NCBI GenBank assembly: GCA_050010135.1
Contig: JBEKLP010000002.1
Location: 1-64,000 of the forward strand
Reading direction: 5' to 3'
DNA: 64,000 nt
Origin: FEN-1073 sp050010135
Lineage (GTDB): Bacteria; Chloroflexota; Anaerolineae; Anaerolineales; RBG-16-64-43
The notes under the pieces are model-generated. The model had not been told where the DNA came from and ran no database searches. It saw only the letters and a list, made by a program, of their open reading frames with translations. Positions 8,522 to 16,469 of the stretch are shown here, piece after piece (the first letter of the stretch is position 1; every line of letters begins with the position of its first letter). Both the position numbers and the translations under genes were made by a program.

Positions 8522-8989
8522 ATGAGTCCCAAAGCAAAGGCAACAACGAAAAAGAAACCGATGGCAAACAAAGATATTTCCAGTATTTTTCACTCCAGCT
8601 TCATTCCATTGAGGTCCGGTTCCCGGAATGGAGAATGCACGGTCGATTTCAACAAATACGTCGTGGTATACAGCAACAACGTCAACGGGAACCTCAGCTC
8701 CCCCTGGCGGGCCGGGGCAACCTGCATCGAATGCTACAAGGACGACCAGTTCGTCGGCTCGATCGTGTTCTATGAGATGCACGAAAATATGAACGGCGGC
8801 TACGTAGACGGTAACGGGGTTGTCGTGATGGAATATCCAATCGAAGAGTTCGAGGATGTCATGCGGACTCTACGGAGCTTCCACCAGCTGTCGTTGTTGT
8901 TTGTCGAAAAAGACCTGCAGGGCGTTCCGCTTGCCCATCCGGTCGGCGCCGTAATGACGTTCGTAAAAAAACAAATCGGCAGACACTGA
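8522..8989 (+). CDS. Conserved-looking hypothetical protein, 155 aa
   Basis: I do not recognise this family. The protein starts with a Lys/Ala-rich basic stretch (residues 1-20). A compact-looking domain follows with aromatic and acidic residues, including PWRAGATCIECYKDD, VVMEYPIEEFEDVMRTLR and HPVGAVMTFVKKQ near the end. There is no signal peptide or membrane segment, so it is probably cytoplasmic. A strong AGGAGGG ribosome site stands 5 bp before the ATG, which argues that it is a real gene. It stands alone between the GH114 lipoprotein and the MFS gene. Confidence 0.75.
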   Translation: MSPKAKATTKKKPMANKDISSIFHSSFIPLRSGSRNGECTVDFNKYVVVYSNNVNGNLSSPWRAGATCIECYKDDQFVGSIVFYEMHENMNGGYVDGNGVVVMEYPIEEFEDVMRTLRSFHQLSLLFVEKDLQGVPLAHPVGAVMTFVKKQIGRH

Positions 8990-9043
8990 TTTTAATGTTC
9001 CATCGCCGGCTTCCTTTGCCGGAGTCTTTACAGGACCGCGCCC

Positions 9044-9085
9044 CCTCTTTCCCCCTTTTTCATTTATGAATTGGGGGGAAAGAGG
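9044..9085. repeat. 12-bp inverted repeat with an 18-nt loop
   Basis: CCTCTTTCCCCC (9044-9055) pairs perfectly with GGGGGAAAGAGG (9074-9085). No T-tract follows, so it is not a classic intrinsic terminator. It may form a hairpin in the 3' region of the 155-aa gene. It is reminiscent of, but not identical to, the CCCTCCCCAAAT hairpins near 15.1 and 21.3-21.9 kb. Confidence 0.6.
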
Positions 9086-9266
9086 AAACTGGCGGTTTCC
9101 AAACGGGAATACTTTCAGGCCTTTCCTTCCACCTCTTATCGGCCATTCACGCTCCCGGCCCCGACCCGGATCGAGAAAACCTTCCGCACAGGTTATAATC
9201 CCGCTCCAATACCCCGGATAGAACGACCGGGAAACCCGAATGCGACGGGAAGATTGGAGACCTCTG

Positions 9267-10478
9267 ATGGCCGACGCCAGATTTCGCGTGTATGGATACC
9301 GCTGGGTGGTGCTGGCGGTATTCATGTTCATCAACCTGACCATCCAGATGCTGTGGATCGGTTACGCCCCGATCACGGGCCCGGCAGCCCAGTTCTACCA
9401 TGTCACCGATTTTCAAATCGGGTTGCTCGCGATGATTTTCATGCTGGTGTTTCTGCCCCTCTCGATCCCGGTCTCCTGGGTCATCGACACGTACGGGTTC
9501 CACTGGGCGGTCGGGATCGGTGCCATGATAATGGGCGTTTTTGGAGTTCTCCGCGGGCTGGCCGGCGGCGACTTCACATTTGTGGTTTTGTGCACGATCG
9601 GTCTGGCTGTCGCACAGCCGTTCATGATGAACGCCTGGACCAAGGTCCCGGCCAACTGGTTTTCGATCGAGGAACGAGCCACCGCCGTCGGGTTGGCCAC
9701 GCTGGCCAGCCTGATGGGGATCGCCCTGGGGATGGCGCTCACACCGATCCTTATGGACGGTGGAATGTCTATCCCGTCGATCCAACTTTTGTACGGAGGA
9801 GTGGCGGCGTTTTCCGCCGTGCTCTTCATCTTCCTGGCCCGCGAAAAACCAGCCACGCCCCCGTGCCCGGAGGGCCAAGAAACGCGCGCGCTGATGCTCG
9901 ACGGGCTGAAACACGCGCTCACCGTCAAACCCTTCTGGATGTACCTGTTTGTCATGTTCATCGGCATGGGCGTGTTCAACGGCGTGACCACATGGGTGGA
10001 AACCATCATCCGCCCGCGCGGCTTCACCCCCACCGACGCCGGAACGCTCGGAGCGCTGATGCTCTTGGGCGGGGTGATCGGCGCCGCGGTCATTCCGCCA
10101 TTTTCCGACAAGCAGCACAAGCGGGTCCGCTACCTGTTGCTGGGCGTCCTGCTGGCCATCCCGTGGCTGGTGGGATTGACCTTCGCCACCAGTTCGATCG
10201 TATTGTTCGTTTCCGCATTCGGGCTGGGGTTCTTCCTGATCAGCATCAGCCCGATCGGGATGCAATATTGCGCCGAAATCACCCAGCCGACTCCCGAGGG
10301 CACTTCCAACGGGCTGATTCAGCTCGCAGGCCAGGTGTCGGTTGTATTTGTGTACATCATGGAATTGCTCAGACTTCCCGACGGATCGTTCACCCCCGGC
10401 CTGTTGCTCTCCGCAGGACTGCTGGTGGTCAGCGCGCTGATCATCACCCGGATGAAGGATCCAGCGCCGCGGGTGTGA
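9267..10478 (+). CDS. Major facilitator superfamily transporter
   Basis: The 403-aa protein has about twelve hydrophobic segments in the 6+6 pattern of MFS carriers, with a central cytoplasmic loop around the Lys/Arg/Glu-rich stretch REKPATPPCPEGQE. A GGAGA site 7 bp before the ATG at 9267 favours this start over an ATG 27 bp upstream. The substrate cannot be told from sequence. The N-terminal half resembles the nitrate/sugar-type carriers seen in many anaerobes, but I do not assign one. Confidence 0.85.
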   Translation: MADARFRVYGYRWVVLAVFMFINLTIQMLWIGYAPITGPAAQFYHVTDFQIGLLAMIFMLVFLPLSIPVSWVIDTYGFHWAVGIGAMIMGVFGVLRGLAGGDFTFVVLCTIGLAVAQPFMMNAWTKVPANWFSIEERATAVGLATLASLMGIALGMALTPILMDGGMSIPSIQLLYGGVAAFSAVLFIFLAREKPATPPCPEGQETRALMLDGLKHALTVKPFWMYLFVMFIGMGVFNGVTTWVETIIRPRGFTPTDAGTLGALMLLGGVIGAAVIPPFSDKQHKRVRYLLLGVLLAIPWLVGLTFATSSIVLFVSAFGLGFFLISISPIGMQYCAEITQPTPEGTSNGLIQLAGQVSVVFVYIMELLRLPDGSFTPGLLLSAGLLVVSALIITRMKDPAPRV

Positions 10479-10555
10479 GATTCGCACTACCTAAAGGATT
10501 TCGCGACAACGATCTTCTATTGCGAGTGCGGCGTAGTAACAACCTACGCCGCGTT

Positions 10556-12286
10556 TCATTTCCGGCCGCGATTTTTCAACCAAGTCAATATCTTCTCCAC
10601 CGGCCACGCGTTGATCACGTCCGCCTTGGTCAGCCAGGCTCGGCGGGCTATTGCCACGCCGTAGAAAAGACGGTCCAGATCGTCTTCGGAATGCGAGTCG
10701 GTATCGATGCAGATGGGAATTCCCAGTTCCTGCGCGCGGCGGGCATGCACATCGTCCAGGTCGAGCCGGGCGGGATGGGAATTAATCTCCAGCGCGACGC
10801 CCGTTTCCGCGGCGGCCGCAAACACCGCGTCCATATCCAGGTCGGCCCCTTCGCGGTCCGGAATGAGCCTTCCCGTCGGATGACCGAGAATATCGACGTT
10901 CGTATTCCGAACAGCATCGACCGCCCGCTGGGTGACCTTCTCGCGCGGCTGGCGCAAGCTGGCGTGAAGCGATGCGACCACGATGTCGAGGCTCGCGAGG
11001 AACTCGTCCGGATAATCGAGCGTGCCGTCGGCGTGGATCTCCACTTCGCTGCCGTGGAGGAGAAGAATGCGGTCGCCGAGTTCCGCCTGCACCTTGCGGA
11101 TCTCGGCCGCCTGCTGCTTGTGACGGGCGATGTCGAGCCCGCCCGCCACGCCAAGTCCGGCCGAATGGTCGGTGACGGCCATCAACCGAATGCCGCGCTT
11201 TGCGACGGCTTTCGCCATCTCGAGGATGCTCAAACTCCCGTCGCTCCAGGTTGTATGTACGTGAAAATCCGCGATGATATCCTTTATTTCGATCAGCTTC
11301 GGCAGCTTCCCGGCCTTGGCGGCCTGCACCTCGCCGCGGTCCTCGCGCAATTCGGGAGGAATCCACGGCAAGCCCAGAGCCGCGTAGACTTCCTCCTCCT
11401 TCGCGCAGAGAATCTCGCCCTTGCCGTCGGTCCGGGTCAATGCATGTTCGGATAGCGAAAGTCCCTTGGCCAGCGCAAGTTCCCGCAGGGCCACATTATG
11501 GTCTTTCGATCCAGTGGCATATTGCAGCGCCGTGCCGAACCGTTCCGGCGGGTGGACCCACACTTGGGCGCGCACACCGTCGCCGAACTCAACGCTGGAT
11601 TTGGTTTCGCCCTTGCCCAACACGCGCGCGACGCCGGGAAGGTGCGTGAACGCTTCCATCACCGCTCCGGAATTTCTGGACGCCACCAGGATGTCGATAT
11701 CGCCGACGGTGGAGCGCATCCTGCGCAGGCTGCCGGCCGGCTCCGCTGCGGCAACTCCCTCAACCTTTTTCAGCGCGGCCGCGATTTCCTGCGCTAGAGG
11801 AAAAGCCCGGCCAAGCGGAATCCGGTCCGAACGCCGGGCGAGGGATTCGATTCCCGCCAGCACTGCGGCCTCCGACTTGGCTCCCATTCCCGGCAGGTCG
11901 CTCAGCTTGCCTGCGCGCGCAGCCTTCTCGAGCTGAGCCAGCGTCGTGATATGCAACGATTTCCAGATCAGGCCGACCTTCTTCGGTCCCAGACCGGGCA
12001 CTTTCAACCACTCGGCCAGACTGGGCGGAACTTCTTTTTTAAGTTGGACGAGGAACTTAAGTTTGCCGGTGCGGAGCAGTTCGTCGATCTTCTCGGCGAT
12101 GGCTTGGCCCACGCCGGGAATTTCCTGAAGGTTGTCCTCTTTCCAATATTCGTTTACGTCGCGTCCCAAGCCGGCCAAATTTTCGGCCGCTTTACGGTAA
12201 GCGAGGGTCTTGTAGATGATCTCACCCTTGATCTCCGATAAATCGGCGATCAGTGTGAAGATGCCGGCCAGTTCAAGGTTGTCCAT
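10556..12286 (-). CDS. polX: PolX: DNA polymerase X / PHP exonuclease fusion
   Basis: The 576-aa protein has the bacterial PolX layout: helix-hairpin-helix repeats (about 1-130), a family X nucleotidyltransferase domain (about 145-320) and a C-terminal PHP phosphoesterase domain (about 340-570). The PHP metal motifs are intact: DFHVHTTWSDG, DHS, HGSEVEIH, ILGHPTGR and DTDSH. In the polymerase domain GDIDIL keeps the first two aspartates. However, the third, normally in a VDLR-type strand just before PPE-FG-AL, reads AQVW here. Polymerase activity may thus be weak or lost, while the nuclease seems preserved. The usual role is base-excision repair and gap filling. Confidence 0.92.
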   Translation of the reverse strand: MDNLELAGIFTLIADLSEIKGEIIYKTLAYRKAAENLAGLGRDVNEYWKEDNLQEIPGVGQAIAEKIDELLRTGKLKFLVQLKKEVPPSLAEWLKVPGLGPKKVGLIWKSLHITTLAQLEKAARAGKLSDLPGMGAKSEAAVLAGIESLARRSDRIPLGRAFPLAQEIAAALKKVEGVAAAEPAGSLRRMRSTVGDIDILVASRNSGAVMEAFTHLPGVARVLGKGETKSSVEFGDGVRAQVWVHPPERFGTALQYATGSKDHNVALRELALAKGLSLSEHALTRTDGKGEILCAKEEEVYAALGLPWIPPELREDRGEVQAAKAGKLPKLIEIKDIIADFHVHTTWSDGSLSILEMAKAVAKRGIRLMAVTDHSAGLGVAGGLDIARHKQQAAEIRKVQAELGDRILLLHGSEVEIHADGTLDYPDEFLASLDIVVASLHASLRQPREKVTQRAVDAVRNTNVDILGHPTGRLIPDREGADLDMDAVFAAAAETGVALEINSHPARLDLDDVHARRAQELGIPICIDTDSHSEDDLDRLFYGVAIARRAWLTKADVINAWPVEKILTWLKNRGRK

Positions 12287-12509
12287 TGGATCCTCTAATG
12301 GATTGCTTCAAAATCAATTGACTTCCTGGATGAATCATCAGGCCATGGTAATTTCCCGTACACGATTCCTTCTCGGATAATAATAGCACCAAGTCTTCCC
12401 GGCTTTAGTAGAGATCTGGGTGGGTTGGTTTCCTCCGGCCTGGGTAATCCGGGAGATGATGGATTAATTGGCCCAATTGATATAGGATGAGAAATACTTG
12501 AGGGTGTAA

Positions 12510-13454
12510 ATGGAACACAAACTTGCGGTCGTCGCTATCGGCGGGAATGCGCTGATCAGGGAAAAGGGGAAAGCATCACTCCCCGATCAGTACGCAGCCG
12601 CCCGTGAGATGATGGCCCAGATCGCCTCGATCATTCAGGCCGGCTGGGATGTCATCATCACGCACGGGAACGGCCCGCAAGTCGGTTTTATTCTCCGACG
12701 CTCGGAATTAACCGAACACGAATTATTCACCATACCGCTGGACCACTGCGGTGCGGACACTCAAGGTTCCATCGGTTACATGTTTCAAATGGCATTGATC
12801 AACGAATTCCACCGGCGCGGCATGAACAATCACGCCGCGACCGTCGTCACCGAGACCCTCGTGGATAAAAACGATCCCGCCTTTTCGAATCCGTCCAAAC
12901 CGATCGGCTCCTTTATGGACGAAGCCGCCGCCAAAATGCGCCGCGACAAGGATGGCTGGACAATCATCGAAGATGCCGGCCGAGGCTGGCGGCGCGTCGT
13001 GCCCTCTCCGGCTCCGATTCGAATTGTGCAACAGGACGTGATCATGACTCTCGCAAAAGCCGGTTTCACCGTGATCGGCGTCGGAGGCGGCGGGATTCCA
13101 GTCATCGAAAATGAAATCGGCGAGCTGGTCGGCGTCGAGTCGGTCATAGACAAAGACCTGGCCTCCGCCCTGCTGGCATCCGGCATCAGCGCAGACCTGT
13201 TTTTGATCTCGACGGATGTTGAAAAAGTTGCCGTGGATTTCCATTCGCCAACCGTACGATTGTTGGATCATCTGACGATATCGGAGGCCAAGAAGCATTT
13301 GGCCGAAGGACAATTCGGCATGGGCAGTATGGAACCCAAGATCGAAGCCGCGTTGAACTTCCTGGACCATGGCGGCAAGCGCGTAATCATCACAAATACG
13401 AAGAATATGGTACTTGCTCTGAATGGGAAGACGGGGACCCACATTCTTGCCTAA
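12510..13454 (+). CDS. arcC: Carbamate kinase
   Basis: The 314-aa protein aligns along its length with ArcC: AIGGNALI at the start, ITHGNGPQVG (residues about 50-59), VVPSPAP, and GVGGGGIPV. It converts carbamoyl phosphate plus ADP to ATP and carbamate, the ATP-yielding step of the arginine deiminase and related pathways. No arcA or arcB gene is adjacent, so the carbamoyl-phosphate source (citrulline, purine or allantoin breakdown) is unknown. A GAGGGTG site precedes the ATG. It appears monocistronic. Confidence 0.94.
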   Translation: MEHKLAVVAIGGNALIREKGKASLPDQYAAAREMMAQIASIIQAGWDVIITHGNGPQVGFILRRSELTEHELFTIPLDHCGADTQGSIGYMFQMALINEFHRRGMNNHAATVVTETLVDKNDPAFSNPSKPIGSFMDEAAAKMRRDKDGWTIIEDAGRGWRRVVPSPAPIRIVQQDVIMTLAKAGFTVIGVGGGGIPVIENEIGELVGVESVIDKDLASALLASGISADLFLISTDVEKVAVDFHSPTVRLLDHLTISEAKKHLAEGQFGMGSMEPKIEAALNFLDHGGKRVIITNTKNMVLALNGKTGTHILA

Positions 13455-13651
13455 GGCGCCTTACAATTCTTTTGAATATCCCAAGGTCATTATGGAGATG
13501 CGATAACCGTGTAGAAAAACTTACTGGTGAACGAGGCAAAATCTCGATAAAAGCTTTTTCCTTAAGATAATAGCGAAGCGCCGTGTTCACTTGCTTGATC
13601 CTTTTTATTGGCGATAAAAGCTGACCGGTCAATTCCCCGCGTTATCTCCCC

Positions 13652-14833
13652 TCACGCCGGGCCGATCCAAAGTTGATGAGCGATGTCCCATTTCCAACCG
13701 GGAGCGGCAAGCGCGAGCGCGCGATGCGGCCAACCGGACGCAATGCGCGCCCGCGTTTCGTCCCACGCACGCAGGCCGCTCAATGCATCGGGGGCTTCGA
13801 CATTGCACGCGCCGACGGCAACCGCCATCGTCGCGGATTCCATCGGGGGCAGGCCGCGCAGTAATGCCGCAAGGAATCCGGCGATGGTCGCATCACCGGA
13901 TCCGGTGGTTCCGACGACGGTCACTTGAAAGCAGGGAGCCCACAGCTCGCGCCGGCCCCAGGCATCGCCGTCGATCCCATGCCCCAAGCCGCGGAGGGCT
14001 TCCGCGTCAGCGGTGCGCAGATAAAACCCACTTTCACCCAGCTTGAGTACGACGATCTTTACGCCCATCGCCAACAGTTCGGCGCTTACGTCATGGAGCA
14101 ATGCCGGCGTAACGCGTTCCAACAATTTTCCGTCCCGGCCGTCCAACCGATTGTATAAAGGCCGGTCGAGGCAAAATAGCAATTCTTCGATACTGGGCAG
14201 GAAAATATCCACCGACGGCAGCACGGCTTGAAAAATCGCGCGCCAGTCGGCTTTACCCGCCGGTGAGGACGGGTCGGGGAAAGCCATATCCAGCGAAGTC
14301 AAAACGCCGGCGGTCTTCACCCGAGAAAACATCTCGGCCATTTCCCTTCCGCCGTTTTCGTACATTCGCCGCATCACCGGCGGGTATCCGAAATGAAAAA
14401 CATCCGCCCCTGCGGTCAGCTCGTAATCTACATCGGCGGCGCAGAACGTATGATTGGCGCCCGGGCTGTGCAGGAAGATCCGATCCACGCCGGGCGGGCT
14501 GATGATCAGCGAGTACGAGGTGCTGGAGCTGGCGTCAATGATCATCCCACGCGCCAACTCGGGCGAAATCCCCGAGACGATCTCGCGGATGATCCGCCCA
14601 AAGCTGTCTGCTCCGATTTTCCCCATCAGCCGCGTCGGGACGCCGAGTTTGTGCAGCGCCAAACCGGTATTGGAGACCGGTCCGCCCGTGGAAAAAGCCG
14701 CCGGGCCGATTTCTACCAGGCGCCCGGGCTCAAGCCGCGTCAGGAACCGCTCATGCTCCGCGTCCAATATTTCCGGGATGATATCCAGGCAGATGTGGCC
14801 GGCTACGACGGCGCTGAACGGTTCTCTCATCAT
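13652..14833 (-). CDS. PfkB-family carbohydrate/nucleoside kinase
   Basis: The roughly 393-aa protein shows the ribokinase fold. An N-terminal GHICLDIIPEI is followed by STGGPVSNTGLALHKLG and GKIGADSFG. The C-terminal anion hole and catalytic base are in TTGSGDATIAGFLAALL, whose second Gly-Asp carries the catalytic Asp. It phosphorylates a sugar or nucleoside with ATP; the exact substrate is not evident. Three consecutive possible starts exist (GTG 14836, ATG 14833, ATG 14830). The ATG at 14833 is used here. Confidence 0.87.
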   Translation of the reverse strand: MMREPFSAVVAGHICLDIIPEILDAEHERFLTRLEPGRLVEIGPAAFSTGGPVSNTGLALHKLGVPTRLMGKIGADSFGRIIREIVSGISPELARGMIIDASSSTSYSLIISPPGVDRIFLHSPGANHTFCAADVDYELTAGADVFHFGYPPVMRRMYENGGREMAEMFSRVKTAGVLTSLDMAFPDPSSPAGKADWRAIFQAVLPSVDIFLPSIEELLFCLDRPLYNRLDGRDGKLLERVTPALLHDVSAELLAMGVKIVVLKLGESGFYLRTADAEALRGLGHGIDGDAWGRRELWAPCFQVTVVGTTGSGDATIAGFLAALLRGLPPMESATMAVAVGACNVEAPDALSGLRAWDETRARIASGWPHRALALAAPGWKWDIAHQLWIGPA

Positions 14834-14905
14834 CACGCTCTTACCTCAGGCTGATAAGATCATAATCCGAAACCGGAAGTCGGAGCGGAATACAGCCCGC
14901 CGGTA

Positions 14906-15043
14906 TTAGATAACGTAGTCCGTCAACACTGCGGCATCCTCCTTGCTCAACCCGTGAAAGATGCGCTTTACAACAGGACTCGGATCTTGATTGAGACAAA
15001 TATATTCTAGCATGAAGATATTCCATACCTCGTTCGTGCTCAC
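14906..15043 (-). CDS. Possible small ORF, 45 aa
   Basis: A GTG-started frame reads VSTNEVWNIFMLEYICL, then NQDPSPVVKRIFHGLSKED and ends in DYVI. It has a balanced amino-acid make-up, and GGGAGGGATC lies about 10 bp upstream. It could be a true small protein or the remnant C-terminus of a larger gene whose front was replaced by the adjacent hairpin repeat. I recognise no family. Confidence 0.3.
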   Translation of the reverse strand: MSTNEVWNIFMLEYICLNQDPSPVVKRIFHGLSKEDAAVLTDYVI

Positions 15044-15063
15044 CAGCCGATCCCTCCCTACCC

Positions 15064-15123
15064 TCCCCAAATCCGTAATAGCGTTCTGGAATCATAATAC
15101 ATTGGTGCCTATGAATTTGGGGA
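15064..15123. repeat. CCCCAAAT-type hairpin repeat, copy 1 (upstream of DUF559 relic)
   Basis: TCCCCAAAT (15064-15072) pairs with ATTTGGGGA (15115-15123). The first 17 bases of this hairpin, CCCCAAATCCGTAATAG, are identical to those of the hairpin at 21359-21416 in front of the intact DUF559 gene. The distance from the hairpin to the DUF559 start codon is also nearly the same (62 versus 63 bp). It is therefore the same repeat unit. Confidence 0.8.
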
Positions 15124-15183
15124 TAGTGGCCGGACCCTCGGTGGATTTCCGGGCGAACGGCTGAAGTGGGTTAGGATGATTGC

Positions 15184-15231
15184 GTGCCGCCAAGGTGTAA
15201 AACACGTAAAAGATATCAACGCGCCCATTAA
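15184..15231 (+). pseudogene. Decayed DUF559 gene (5' remnant)
   Basis: The frame from GTG 15184 reads VPPRCKTRKRYQRAH and stops at TAA 15229. The intact DUF559 protein at 21479 begins MPPRRTTPKGYQRAR, so 10 of 15 positions agree with no gap. The DNA similarity extends upstream through the hairpin (15060 onward) and fades at about 15240. This is a relic of a second copy, inactivated by the stop and by loss of its downstream part. The further 3' region to 15700 shows no recognisable DUF559 sequence. Confidence 0.75.
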
Positions 15232-15240
15232 ATACGTTGG

Positions 15241-15712
15241 AGTTTGGCGCACGCCACGCAACAGATCGGAATGTTGTTGCCGGTTTATTAATATATTTGA
15301 AAAGTGCTTTATCTTATTTATCGGGTTTACTCGCACCGGCTTCTTCGTAAATTCATACCGGTGGTATCATTTTCTGCTCTATCATGTATCTCTATGCCGA
15401 TTTCTCCAATCGGTTATTCCCCCGGACTTTTGCCCCGCCCGTAAATCCGCCGTAAATTATTCTTATAGAACGGTTAATAATTCCCCAAGAAGACCTTCCC
15501 GGGGCGATCCGCATAGTACAATCATTTAGGCCTCGTTTATTTCCTCTTCTTTTATTGGGAACTCTCCTCCTAATAGGAAACGGCCAAGTCATCCATCATG
15601 AGCGCATTGGATCGTACCTTCGTTTCTCCCATGCATCCTTCCTTTTCGTCCGGGATTCCATTTCCGCTCGGCCGTACGATTCGAGCCGCCAAAACGGGAG
15701 GGGGTTTTTAAG
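15241..15712. other. Intergenic stretch without a recognised gene
   Basis: This AT-richer 470-bp stretch follows the DUF559 relic. Frames on both strands are short and show no recognisable domain. It probably contains the promoter of the exporter operon that starts at 15713, but I see no clear consensus pair. A GGGAGGGGG run at about 15697-15705 serves as the ribosome site of that operon. Confidence 0.5.
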
Positions 15713-16465
15713 TTGACGTCCGCATCCACCAACCTCCATCACCGCAGGATTTCCGATCTCGAACCGGGAAAACCGCTGATCAGAATACACGGCGTCCGCA
15801 AGGCCTACAAAACCGCCGCGAGCGAGTTTTTGGCTTTGGCGGGGATTGATTTTGACGTTTTTCCCGGCGAGTTGATCGGCATTCTTGGAAAATCCGGAGC
15901 CGGCAAGACAACCCTCGTCAATATGCTCACCGCGACCGACCACCTGACCGCCGGGGAAATCTGGGTAGGCGGAGTGGCAGTCCACAGCCTCAAGGAAAAT
16001 CAAGCGGCCGCATGGCGCGGGAAAAACCTGGGCGTTGTGTACCAGTCCTTTCACCTGATCCCGTCGCTCTCGCTTATCCAGAACGTCATGCTGGCGATGG
16101 ATTTCAACGGCAATTACACCCCCCTTCGCAGCCGGGAATGCGCGCTCGAATTGCTTTCCGAGATGGAAATAGCCGAACACGCCGAAAAACTCCCAGGCGA
16201 TATTTCCGGCGGACAGCAGCAGCGGGTGGCGATCGCCCGCGCGCTCGCCAACGACCCGCCCATCCTGGTGGCGGATGAACCCACTGGACGCCTGGATTCG
16301 GCGACGGCGGATACGATATTTTCTATTTTCGAAAAACTTGCCGGGCGCGGGCACACCATTTTGATGGTCTCCCACGACCCGAGCTTCTTCCGGCGCTATT
16401 CGCGCGTGCTGTGGATCGCCGACGGCCACTTAACCGACGAGCCGCAATTTCCCATGGAGCAGTAG
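15713..16465 (+). CDS. LolD/MacB-type ABC ATPase 1
   Basis: The 250-aa ATPase begins with TTG after a GGGAGGGGG ribosome site. It has Walker A GKSGAGKTT, the signature SGGQQQRVAIARAL, Walker B ILVADEPTGRLD and the H-loop VSHD. The sequence is of the LolD/MacB/FtsE type that drives FtsX-like permeases in mechanotransmission rather than transport across the membrane. It is the first gene of a four-gene operon with a second ATPase, a permease and an HlyD-like adaptor. The following gene starts 4 bp after its stop. Confidence 0.9.
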   Translation: MTSASTNLHHRRISDLEPGKPLIRIHGVRKAYKTAASEFLALAGIDFDVFPGELIGILGKSGAGKTTLVNMLTATDHLTAGEIWVGGVAVHSLKENQAAAWRGKNLGVVYQSFHLIPSLSLIQNVMLAMDFNGNYTPLRSRECALELLSEMEIAEHAEKLPGDISGGQQQRVAIARALANDPPILVADEPTGRLDSATADTIFSIFEKLAGRGHTILMVSHDPSFFRRYSRVLWIADGHLTDEPQFPMEQ

Positions 16466-16469
16466 GCCT

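Noticed and set aside
8999..9022. CCGGC-GCCGG stem after the 155-aa gene as an intrinsic terminator
   Set aside because: The stem is only 5 bp and no T-run follows; too weak to call.
9071..11455. Long plus-strand frame of about 790 codons
   Set aside because: It covers the MFS gene in another frame and the minus-strand PolX gene. Its composition is Arg/Pro/His-rich, as expected for a shadow in a GC-rich genome.
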